Of a stretch of DNA of 22,324 nucleotides, positions 1 through 7,073 are shown one piece after another (positions within the stretch are counted from its first letter, which is position 1; each line of letters opens with the position of its first letter). Under the pieces are notes generated by a model. The model was not told where the DNA came from. It worked only from the letters and a program-made list of their open reading frames with translations, and did not search any database. Made by a program: the position numbers and the translations under genes. The stretch spans positions 1 to 22,324 of the forward strand of contig DASZMX010000009.1 of NCBI GenBank assembly GCA_035551475.1. Direction: 5' to 3'. The DNA comes from DASZMX01 sp035551475. Its GTDB lineage: Bacteria > Verrucomicrobiota > Verrucomicrobiia > Limisphaerales > Palsa-1400.

Positions 1-73
1 TCAAATAAGGGACGCAAAAACTCCATTCTTCGTCACTGACATCGCTCGGATAACTCGTTCGCTCTTGATTCAT
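1..73 (-). CDS. IS5-family transposase, N-terminal 24 codons (cut by window edge)
   Basis: Reading leftwards from ATG at 73-71 gives MNQERTSYPSDVSDEEWSF followed by CVPYL, running open off the window. The YPSDVSDEEW block is the characteristic N-terminus of IS5-type DDE transposases (the YPSDLTDEQW-like start), which cut and paste the element; the catalytic DDE domain would lie beyond base 1. A G-rich stretch (GGCTGGGG) sits directly before the start codon. No frameshift or stop is seen in the visible part, so the copy may be intact. Its 5' end points toward the broken GloVer gene, so the two are divergent. The family call rests on one short but distinctive motif. Confidence 0.8.
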   Translation of the reverse strand, partial: MNQERTSYPSDVSDEEWSFCVPYL

Positions 74-101
74 CCCCAGCCTATTGCCGGGATGTACATA
101 C

Positions 102-131
102 ATTGTACAGACTAATTTTGCAAAAAGTTAA
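102..131 (-). promoter_or_regulatory. Candidate transposase promoter with TGTACA repeats
   Basis: On the minus strand TTAACT (131-126) and TACAAT (107-102) are separated by 18 bases, a reasonable sigma-70-like pair about 30 bases before the transposase start. The -10 is embedded in TGTACA-TACAT-TGTACA (93-109), two copies of a self-complementary hexamer that could form a small hairpin or bind a dimeric protein. The pairing is seen directly; promoter activity is inferred. Confidence 0.35.
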
Positions 132-141
132 GTACAGGCTC

Positions 142-2355
142 TAGGGTTATTCGCGTTCACCAACGGATCCTGCCCTCATGGCGCTCTGACCTGGGGTCCC
201 GATCGCCGGTTATACGGCACAACAATTCAAGGCGGAAGCAACGGTTTGGGAGTCGTGTACGCAGCGACCACGAATGGCGACATTACGGCGCTAGGCTCGT
301 TTAACAAAACTAATGGAGGCAATCCAACCTCGGGCCTGACAGCCGGATCGGATGGGTATTTCTACGGTACTGCTGGCCACTGGGGCACGAATTATGGCAA
401 CAATAATAATTACGGTCGCCCGTTATGGTCTGATGGATGTGTTTTTCGTGTCGCGACAAATGGAGGATTGCGCAATATCAGATCCTTCGATATCACCAAC
501 GGCGCGGTTTCAGATGCGCCGCTGCTCTTGGGTTCCGATGGCGCGTTTTACTTTCCCATCCTCGGCGGCAATCGCCACTCCAATGGAGCCATTGAGCGCA
601 TCGACACCAACGGAAATCTGTCAACTATTGCCGCATTTGGTATAACGAACGGTGTTTCCCCCACCGGCGGACTTTGCCTGGGTCCGGACGGCGCCTTTTA
701 CGGCCATGGGAGGCGCGGGGAACGGAACGATCTATCGAGTCACGCCGGATGGAGCGCTCAATTTGCTGGCCTCATTCGCCAACACCAACGGAGTGGGCCC
801 GATCGGAGGCCTGACGCTTGGCGCCGATGGCGCCCTTTATGGGACTACTTTCCAAGGCGGCGCCCAATGCGATTGCGGCTCCATTTTCAAAGTAACCACG
901 GACGGCGGCTTCCACTCGCTGGCTTCCTTCAATGGCGCGAATGGCTCCGGCCCAGCCGCCGGACTCACCTTCGGGGCGGACGGGGCCCTTTATGGGACAA
1001 CCTTCGCCGGAGGCGCCTCTAGCAATGGAGTCGTTTTTCGCGCCGGCCTGGATGGGTCAATTCTGCGCCTCTATTCTTTTGACATAACGAACGGCGCCCA
1101 ACCGGAAACTACTTTGTTGCCTGATGCGGATGGCTCCTTCTACGGCACAGCCTCCAGCGGCGGCGCCAATCTTCCACCAGGCAAATCCACCAACGGCGTA
1201 ATTTTCAAGATCGATGCCAATGGCGCGCTGACCGTCCTGGCCCAGTTCAATTACACCAACGGCTCCGTCCCGGACGGCGACTTGGTAGCCGACGGCGCCG
1301 GTGGATTCCTCGGCGTGACCGCGGGAGGGGGCAGTAATGGGGCGGGCACGGTGTTCGATGTCAGCCGCACGGGACAACTCAGTTCGCTGCAATCCTTTAA
1401 CCTTACCAATGGCGGCGCTCCTGCCGGGGGGTTGGTCAAAGGGCCAGACGGCCGCTTTTATGGCACGACCAGCCTTGGAAAAGTCACCAATGCGATCAAT
1501 GGCGGAGGCGTCTATCGCATCACGCCTCAAGGAAGCTTCGAGGCGTTGCCGTTTTTCGCCGCTCCGGAAGGCTTCGCCCCGCAATCTCCGCTCGTCGCCG
1601 GATCGGACGGCCAGCTTTACGGCGTCACCGACGTGGGCGACGGTGCCTCGTCTCAGGCGGCAACGCGTTACAATTACGGCGCCGTTTTTTCCCTTTCTAC
1701 GAATGGCGCATTGGCGCCGGTGATGACCTTCTCCGGAACCAACGGAGCCGATTCTTATGCTCCTTTGACCTTGGCCGGCGACGGCAATTTTTACGGAGTT
1801 TCCTATGCTGGGGGGTCCTTTGGAGCCGGCGCTGTTTTCCGGGTGGGAAATCCACCGTTCATCACCCAGCAGCCGGCCGGCTTGGTGGACCTGACAGGTT
1901 CGCAAATGAGCTTTTCCGTGACCGCCGTCGGAGGCCAGCCATTGCTGTTCCAATGGCTCCGCCATGGCCAACCCCTCCAGGATGGCGGCAACATCAGCGG
2001 GAGCGGCGCCTCGAATCTCTGCTTGACAAGTTTTTCGGCGACCGACGCGGCTGCTTATTCCGTTCTCATCAGCAACCGTTACGGCGCAGTCACGAGCGCC
2101 GTCGCCACATTATCACCGCCCGTCCCGGGCGGCAGCATCATTTTTGGAATCCAAACGGTCGGAAACCCCAATCAGCAAACCAACAATGTCACGTTTCTCG
2201 CCGGCACAAATGCGCATTATATTGTCCAATTTGCGACCAATCTCACCACCAGCCCCTGGTTTGATCTTTCCACCAACGACTCCACCAACGGCTTCATCTC
2301 CGTAACGGACGAATCCGCCACCAACGCCACCCGATTTTACCGCGTCAAGAACTGA
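142..2355 (+). pseudogene. GloVer-repeat (TIGR03803-type) secreted protein, 5'-truncated and frameshifted
   Basis: The frame is open from 132, but GloVer-like sequence (LFAFTNG...LYGTT..GG) begins only at about 147, straight after the insertion sequence. There is no start codon with a signal peptide, so the original N-terminus is gone. About eleven units of roughly 50 residues follow, each with an SF..TNG turn, a G.DG.(L/F)YG core and a G.(V/I)(F/Y)(R/K)(V/I) strand, a pattern expected for a beta-propeller-like surface protein. The frame switches at 702-708: up to GGC at 702-704 it is frame 3, and from ATG at 706 it is frame 1, where the repeats continue. After the repeats come an Ig-like domain (about 1855-2125; PFITQQP, W.(K/R)(H/N)G, D.A.Y.V...N..G) and a C-terminal tail ending RFYRVKN. 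The stop is TGA at 2353-2355. The biological role of GloVer proteins is not established. An alternative is that a programmed shift or sequencing error accounts for 705, but the missing 5' end still argues for a dead gene. Confidence 0.85.
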
Positions 2356-2694
2356 CATCGCCACCTTTGGGAGATCGCATCCCTTGGCATCAGCCATGTG
2401 AACCGAAGAACGGAATGCTCACGTCGCAGCATTAGCTGGGACCTCTTTCCATTAAATTTTCCCGCATTCCGCTCCCTTTCCAAAAGCTTACAACCTGAAT
2501 CTTGATTCAACGTCACCCGACGCCATAGAACCTCTCCCGCGAACGACCAATTATCTGTTATAGGTATTACATATAATTGGTCGAGGATCCTTGAACGCCA
2601 CGAGGACGGGGCACACTTCCATGAGTTGTGATCCTGATCGGCGTCATGCCTTGGCCATCCTTGGCGCAATTACAGTCCAAGCGGGAAAACAAGC
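2356..2694. other. Non-coding gap between convergent genes
   Basis: This 339-base gap separates the stop of the GloVer pseudogene from the stop of the S53 peptidase. I see no credible gene on either strand: the short open frames here lack family motifs. The only strong structure is the 40-bp palindrome at 2544-2583. No classical GC-rich hairpin followed by a T-run was found for either gene, so termination may depend on the palindrome or on Rho. Confidence 0.7.
2544..2583. repeat. 40-bp imperfect palindrome between convergent genes
   Basis: CGACCAATTAT (2544-2554) is the exact reverse complement of ATAATTGGTCG (2573-2583). The bases between them, TGTTATA (2556-2562) and TATTACA (2565-2571), are also complementary except for one T-T pair, around a central GG. 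As RNA on either strand this would fold into a long, AT-rich stem. There is no adjacent T-run, so it is not a standard intrinsic terminator, but its position between two convergent stops suits a bidirectional terminator or 3'-end stabiliser. A dispersed repeat or the footprint of a small mobile element is an alternative. Confidence 0.75.
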
Positions 2695-5427
2695 TCAGGG
2701 AACCAGCAAGACGACGCGATAAAAACGTTGCGCGTCCGATGCGATAGGATAAGAGACCGTCATCGTCGCATCCGTGGCGGTGACGGGCGCGTCGAAATTT
2801 GTCCAGTTGGTTTGACCGAGATCGGTGGTGAATTGGATTTGGTACGTCAAATCGTTGATCGCGTTCCATGTGAAACCAATCGACCCATCGGACGCCGCCA
2901 CCGCCTGCAGCCGCGGAGGGAGCAAGGGAATCAGGCTGACGTCGTCCATGAGCATGGAAAAGTTGCCTTCAAAATGGATGACAAATGTTGCAGCAGTCCC
3001 GGCGGCGGCAACTTCAAATTTTAAATTTGAATAGGTATTATAAGCGCCAGAGCCAAATTCCAAATTAGTCCCTTCAAAAATAGTGGCGCCGTTCCACAGC
3101 GCTCGCATGTCCGAGTTGCCACCCAACCACAGGGAAAGCAAGTAACGCTGACCCGGCGCTGTCGCGACAGATTGCGACAAGTCAAGGTAGGTTTCGGGCT
3201 GATAAAGATTCTGCGAAGTGCCGTAAAAAATGCCGACGTAATCCCCGGAATGCGCCCCGCCAGGCGAAGCGATGTCCGCTTCGGATCCAGTGCGGTAATG
3301 ATTCCAGTAGCCGTTAGCGGTCCAGTCGGAAAGATCGGCGGTTTCAAACCCGCCGTTTTTAATCAAAGGTTGCGCCACTTCCAAAGTGAAATGACGATTT
3401 TGCGCCACCCCGCTGGCAAGGTTTGTAAACCAGACATCGGCGTCATAGTTGCCAGCCGGAAGTCCGGCGGTTGACGCCCTCAAGCTGGCCGTGAGACTGG
3501 CGGATGCTCCCACCATCAAGGCGCCATTGGTGGGCGAAATGCAAAGCCAAGGCGACGTGTTCGCGAGGGACCAGGTGAAAGGATCGGAGCCATTATTGGT
3601 CAGGGTATAAGTTTGCGAGGTGATGTTGAAGGGATTGCCGGAGCCTCCATTCGCAGAATCAAACCCGGTTGCCGGCAGGATGGAAAATGGCTCCGTCGGA
3701 TGGAGCAGAAAGCCCAGCAAGTTCTGGCCGATGGGGCTTCCCCAACCCGTGCACAAATCGTATCCCGGTTGCGCGTAGAATTGATTGCCGCTCACGAGAT
3801 TCGTATTATCGCCCAGAGTGACATCGTGAAAGAGGGACGAATAGTTGGGGCCGCTCGCGAGTTGGTAAATGGTGGGGTTGATGAAACCAAGGGGTGGCTG
3901 ATTATTTGACGCTCCCCTCTGATTCGCGAGGGCGACGAACGCCGCCCACAGCGGGGTCGCGAAACTCGTCCCGGCCTCAGAAAAACTGACAGGCCCGGGG
4001 TACGAAGGAATGGTCTCAACGACACCGATGCCATCCGCGACCATGGCCACATCCGGGACATTGCGCATTCCCGCCGAGCCTCCATTTGCCGACATATCGA
4101 TTGATTTTTGCCAGCTTGGGATCGAGTAGTTTGGGCTTACGCCACCGGTGCCGGCATACCCCCCTCTCAAGTCAGTGCGATTATTCCAAACCGTTTCGGA
4201 GACCCACGCGCCGCCCGGCCCAGTGGTCGATAATTCCGTGCCACCGACCGAAGTGACGTAAGGATTATCCGCCGGCCAGTAGGTCCAATTGGTCTGTAGC
4301 GGCGGGTTCGCATAGGACGCCCAATCCGCGCCCCAATCGCCTGCCCCTTGGAAAAACGATTGCCCTTGCGCGGCAAATTCTTGAAAGATTTCATCGGCCG
4401 CCGGGCTGACCAAAGAATTGCCGCGGTATCCCCACGAACAACTGATTTGGCGCGCCGTGTTGTCGAGCGCGATTTGGTTCATGACATCCACAAATGGCGC
4501 TGAAAAACTCTGAGGATTGGCAAAGCTTCCTTCGTAGCAAACAATCTGCGCACCGGGCGCCATGGACATGACCATTTCGATGTCTCCGGCGACTTCCCCA
4601 GGCCCTCCGTTCACAGTCCCGAACGCCCCAGTGGCGCCGTCAAGCAGAATGTTTGTGAAAAGGACATTCGAGACTCCGATGAGCGCGGCATATTGATTGA
4701 TCGCATTGGGATCGAAGCCGTCGAATTCGATAAGCGCCACGGTTTGGCCGGCGCCGTTCTCCGTGACGCCTGGAACGTAGGCCGCGCGATAATCATTTCC
4801 AACAAAATCGTTGGGTTTGATATAGCCCGGAATCTGGGGAGCCAGGCCCGCTCCATCCGCGGCGCAAAGGGTCGGGTAATTGTTCAACCCGCAGATTTCC
4901 AGAGCGGGCACATCTTTTGGAAGAGACGGGTTGCGGTCGGGCGCGAAGAAATGGCGCGATTCGTTGGGATGCTGATAAAGATTCAAATGCAGCGAAAAGG
5001 CTTTCTCGATGTTAGCGACGGTGGTATCGACATTCACGAGCAACCGATTGGCGTGCGTGTGGGTGACGACAAACCCGTTGGCGCGGGCGTATTGGAGAAC
5101 CCCCTCATAATCCTCCGAGCTGGGTCCAAATCTTTCCGTGAACTGGACCGGCGTTAGAAAATGGCGGAACTGCGGACTCGACGGATCGTAAAGCTGCTGG
5201 AGGAAGTTGGTCAGCCCACTGGGATCGCGCAAAGGCAAGGCCACCGCCAAACTGAGATGGTTGGTCGGAGCCATCCGCTGCAGCGGCGCCAACTTGGACA
5301 CGACGGACGGCACGTGACCAGGCAGCGCACGCAGCTCGGCGCCAGATAAGGCGAGCGCGCTGACATATAAAACCAATGCCGCCCAGAAAATGGCGGCGGA
5401 TTTGGGCTGGCGCAAGATCGGTGGCAT
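2695..5427 (-). CDS. Secreted S53-family (sedolisin / pro-kumamolisin) serine-carboxyl peptidase
   Basis: The 910-residue protein is an exported endopeptidase of the sedolisin family, typically active at acid pH. A signal peptide covers about residues 1-30, the activation prodomain (Pro_kuma type, HFLTP..F...FGP) about 40-180, and the catalytic domain about 200-575. The catalytic Glu and Asp lie in GEVAGDIEM (E278, D282), the oxyanion Asp in GAGDWG (D364) and the nucleophile in AGTSFATP (S488). Calcium ligands are expected near FHDVT (D535) and GYDLCTGWG (D557). All key residues are present. Beyond the usual enzyme length are a BACON-like beta domain (about 580-685), a jellyroll domain starting NGGFETADLSDW (about 692-830) and a fibronectin-like tail ending RFYRVVLLVP. 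The gene is convergent with the GloVer pseudogene and divergent from nusA. It starts at the ATG before the signal peptide; no clear Shine-Dalgarno is visible. GC content is lower than in the housekeeping genes downstream. Confidence 0.93.
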   Translation of the reverse strand: MPPILRQPKSAAIFWAALVLYVSALALSGAELRALPGHVPSVVSKLAPLQRMAPTNHLSLAVALPLRDPSGLTNFLQQLYDPSSPQFRHFLTPVQFTERFGPSSEDYEGVLQYARANGFVVTHTHANRLLVNVDTTVANIEKAFSLHLNLYQHPNESRHFFAPDRNPSLPKDVPALEICGLNNYPTLCAADGAGLAPQIPGYIKPNDFVGNDYRAAYVPGVTENGAGQTVALIEFDGFDPNAINQYAALIGVSNVLFTNILLDGATGAFGTVNGGPGEVAGDIEMVMSMAPGAQIVCYEGSFANPQSFSAPFVDVMNQIALDNTARQISCSWGYRGNSLVSPAADEIFQEFAAQGQSFFQGAGDWGADWASYANPPLQTNWTYWPADNPYVTSVGGTELSTTGPGGAWVSETVWNNRTDLRGGYAGTGGVSPNYSIPSWQKSIDMSANGGSAGMRNVPDVAMVADGIGVVETIPSYPGPVSFSEAGTSFATPLWAAFVALANQRGASNNQPPLGFINPTIYQLASGPNYSSLFHDVTLGDNTNLVSGNQFYAQPGYDLCTGWGSPIGQNLLGFLLHPTEPFSILPATGFDSANGGSGNPFNITSQTYTLTNNGSDPFTWSLANTSPWLCISPTNGALMVGASASLTASLRASTAGLPAGNYDADVWFTNLASGVAQNRHFTLEVAQPLIKNGGFETADLSDWTANGYWNHYRTGSEADIASPGGAHSGDYVGIFYGTSQNLYQPETYLDLSQSVATAPGQRYLLSLWLGGNSDMRALWNGATIFEGTNLEFGSGAYNTYSNLKFEVAAAGTAATFVIHFEGNFSMLMDDVSLIPLLPPRLQAVAASDGSIGFTWNAINDLTYQIQFTTDLGQTNWTNFDAPVTATDATMTVSYPIASDAQRFYRVVLLVP

Positions 5428-5527
5428 TGGCTTGTCGAGCTGAAGAAGGACGGTGGCTTCCCATCCTCAAGAACGCAACTTTTAAGTAACCGATTCGAAC
5501 CCGCCGTTGACGCCGGGAAATGGGAGC

Positions 5528-5555
5528 TTGACGGTCAGGGGCGTCTGCGTAATAT
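5528..5555 (+). promoter_or_regulatory. Candidate sigma-70 promoter of the nusA operon
   Basis: TTGACG (5528-5533) and TAATAT (5550-5555) are spaced by 16 bases, about 127 bases before the nusA start. This would start transcription near 5562 and give a leader of about 120 nucleotides that contains the hairpins described separately. Motif match seen; activity inferred. Confidence 0.5.
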
Positions 5556-5580
5556 ATGGAGTGCAACGTACAGTTTGTTT

Positions 5581-5599
5581 GCCGGGGAGTCGTCCCGGC
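5581..5599 (+). promoter_or_regulatory. nusA leader hairpin 1
   Basis: GCCGGG (5581-5586) pairs with CCCGGC (5594-5599) around a GAGTCGT loop (5587-5593). Part of this hairpin, AGTCG (5588-5592), can alternatively pair with CGACT (5626-5630) in the 3' arm of the following terminator-like hairpin, so the two structures could compete. Pairing is seen; a regulatory switch is inference. Confidence 0.45.
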
Positions 5600-5603
5600 G
5601 CGG

Positions 5604-5635
5604 AAGTCGGAGAGCTAGGTTCTGCCGACTTTTTT
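5604..5635 (+). terminator. Intrinsic terminator-like hairpin in the nusA leader (possible attenuator)
   Basis: AAGTCGG (5604-5610) pairs perfectly with CCGACTT (5625-5631), extended inward by AGA/TCT, and a run of six T (5630-5635) follows. It lies after the likely promoter and before nusA, so it would stop transcription inside the leader unless read through. In Escherichia coli NusA controls its own operon through leader termination, and similar feedback is plausible here. It could instead terminate a short leader RNA. Confidence 0.6.
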
Positions 5636-5637
5636 GT

Positions 5638-5651
5638 TCCCCAAACGGGGA
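5638..5651 (+). promoter_or_regulatory. nusA leader hairpin 3
   Basis: TCCCC (5638-5642) pairs with GGGGA (5647-5651) around an AAAC tetraloop, immediately after the T-run of the terminator-like hairpin and about 30 bases before the nusA start. The TCCCC arm could also pair with GGGGA at 5584-5588 in hairpin 1. Confidence 0.4.
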
Positions 5652-5681
5652 CGGAGAGTCGAGCGGCGCTGTTAACGTGTT

Positions 5682-6992
5682 ATGAATGCTGATTTTTTAG
5701 CAGTTTTGGAATTCTGGGAGCGCGAGAAGGGCATCAGCCGTGACATTCTGGTTCAGGCCGTCGAAGAAGCCTTGTTGTCGGCGGCCAAAAAAGCCGTCGG
5801 CCCCGCCCGCGAACTCCGTTGCGTCATCGACACCAAAAGCGGCGACATCAAAGCTTTCGCCAAACTCCAGGTCTCCGAACGCGTCACTTCCAAGCACGAC
5901 CAAATCTCCGTCTTCGACGCCCGGCGCATCAAGCCGGACGCGCAATTGGGCGAGGAATTGGAAGTGGAAGTGACCCCTGCCGGCTTCGGCCGCATTGCTT
6001 CCCAATATGCCAAACAGGCGTTGATGCAGCACATTCGCCGCGCGGAAAAGCAATTGATTTTCACGGAGTTCAAGGACCGCGTCGGCGATATCATGAGTGG
6101 CGTGGTGCGCCGTTTTGAACGCTCCGATGTGACCATCGACCTAGGCAAGTACGAAGCGCTGCTGCCCAATCGCGAGCGCGTTCCCACCGAGGAATACCAG
6201 ATTGGCGAGCGCATTCGCTGCTTTGTCAAGGCGGTGGAAACCGGCCAGCACGGCCCGGAAATTATTTTGTCGCGCGCCGACCCGCAATTCGTCATCAAGC
6301 TGTTCCAACTGGAAGTTTCCGAGATCAACGACGGCACCATCGAGATCAAGGGCATCGCGCGCGAGCCCGGTTTCCGCACGAAACTGGCCGTGCACACCCG
6401 CGATTCGAAAGTCGATCCGGTGGGCGCCTGCGTGGGCCTGCGCGGCCAACGCGTCAAGAATATCGTCCGCGAGCTGAACAATGAAAAGGTGGACATCATC
6501 AAATGGGACGCCAACCCCAAGACCTACATCGCCAACGCCCTGAACCCCGCGCAATTGAAGGCGTTCACCGTCGATGAAGCCCGGCGCCGCGTCAAAATCG
6601 TGGTGTCCGAGGACCAGCTTTCGCTCGCCATTGGCAAGCGCGGCCAGAACGCGCGTCTGACCTCCAAGCTGACGGGCTGGCAAATCGACATCGAACCCGA
6701 AACCGTGGTCACGATGGGCTTTGAGGAAAAAGTCGCGCAAGCGGTGCAGAACCTCGCGGCCATCGAAGGCATCGGCCCCGAAGCGGCCAATGTCCTGGTG
6801 CATGCCGGGTTCCTCACGCTGGAAGATATTTTGCAAGTCGAGCTCTCGGATTTGGAGCAGATTCCCGAGCTGAAAGACAAAGCGGCCTCCGTGTTGGAAG
6901 CGGCCAAAACCGAATCGCAGCGGCGCCATCCGGGCGCGGCCCCGGCCGTTGCTCCCGCCGTGGCGCCGGAGCCCCCGGCGGCGCAGGCTTGA
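5682..6992 (+). CDS. nusA: Transcription termination/antitermination factor NusA
   Basis: NusA binds RNA polymerase and nascent RNA and modulates pausing, intrinsic termination and antitermination. The 436-residue protein has the expected order: N-terminal polymerase-binding domain (about 1-125), S1 domain (about 132-200; GDIMSGVVRRFERSDVTIDLG), KH1 (about 230-290; DPVGACVGLRGQRVKNI), KH2 (about 300-350; LAIGKRGQNARL) and a helix-hairpin-helix C-terminus (about 360-415; IEGIGPEAANVLVHAGF). Both KH signature loops are intact. The tail is a short Ala/Pro-rich extension. It lacks the two long acidic repeats of the Escherichia coli protein. It is the first gene of a nusA-infB-rbfA-nrnA unit; rimP, which usually precedes it, is not here. 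The start ATG at 5682 gives a canonical N-terminus (NADFLAVLEFWEREKGIS). Regulation through the leader terminator is likely. Confidence 0.97.
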   Translation: MNADFLAVLEFWEREKGISRDILVQAVEEALLSAAKKAVGPARELRCVIDTKSGDIKAFAKLQVSERVTSKHDQISVFDARRIKPDAQLGEELEVEVTPAGFGRIASQYAKQALMQHIRRAEKQLIFTEFKDRVGDIMSGVVRRFERSDVTIDLGKYEALLPNRERVPTEEYQIGERIRCFVKAVETGQHGPEIILSRADPQFVIKLFQLEVSEINDGTIEIKGIAREPGFRTKLAVHTRDSKVDPVGACVGLRGQRVKNIVRELNNEKVDIIKWDANPKTYIANALNPAQLKAFTVDEARRRVKIVVSEDQLSLAIGKRGQNARLTSKLTGWQIDIEPETVVTMGFEEKVAQAVQNLAAIEGIGPEAANVLVHAGFLTLEDILQVELSDLEQIPELKDKAASVLEAAKTESQRRHPGAAPAVAPAVAPEPPAAQA

Positions 6993-7073
6993 GTGTATGA
7001 ATTTTTCTGCATAGTTGACATGCTGACGACATGAAAGCTTTGTGGGTCAGTTGCAGTTGGTTGGAAGAAAATT

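Larger units (their letters stand above)
1..141 (-). mobile_element. End of an IS5-family insertion sequence (partial)
   Basis: The first 141 bases read on the minus strand as one end of an insertion sequence: a terminus starting GAGCCTGTACTTAAC (141 leftwards), about 65 bases of untranslated end, then a transposase start at 73. The boundary at about 141 is placed where the GloVer reading frame resumes on the other side and where the terminus starts GAGCC, a start I associate with some IS5-family ends. TA or TAG at 142-144 could be part of a target duplication. The rest of the element, including the other inverted repeat, lies outside the window, so the exact edge and the duplication cannot be proved. 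Base composition here is more AT-rich than in the genes to the right. Confidence 0.75.

Noticed and set aside
246..1022. Separate 258-residue gene starting at TTG 246
   Set aside because: GloVer sequence continues upstream of 246 to about 147, and the C-terminal part after 705 is out-of-frame nonsense; it is one frame of the pseudogene.
652..2355. Separate 567-residue gene starting at GTG 652
   Set aside because: Its first 18 residues are the wrong frame of the upstream repeat; real GloVer sequence in this frame starts only at 706, and no signal peptide is present.
5492..5501. GATTCGAACC, resembling a tRNA T-loop
   Set aside because: The flanks do not pair as a T-stem and no acceptor or anticodon arm can be drawn on either strand.
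7015..7043. TTGACA before infB as an internal promoter
   Set aside because: The -10 position (CTTTGT at 7038-7043) is a poor match.
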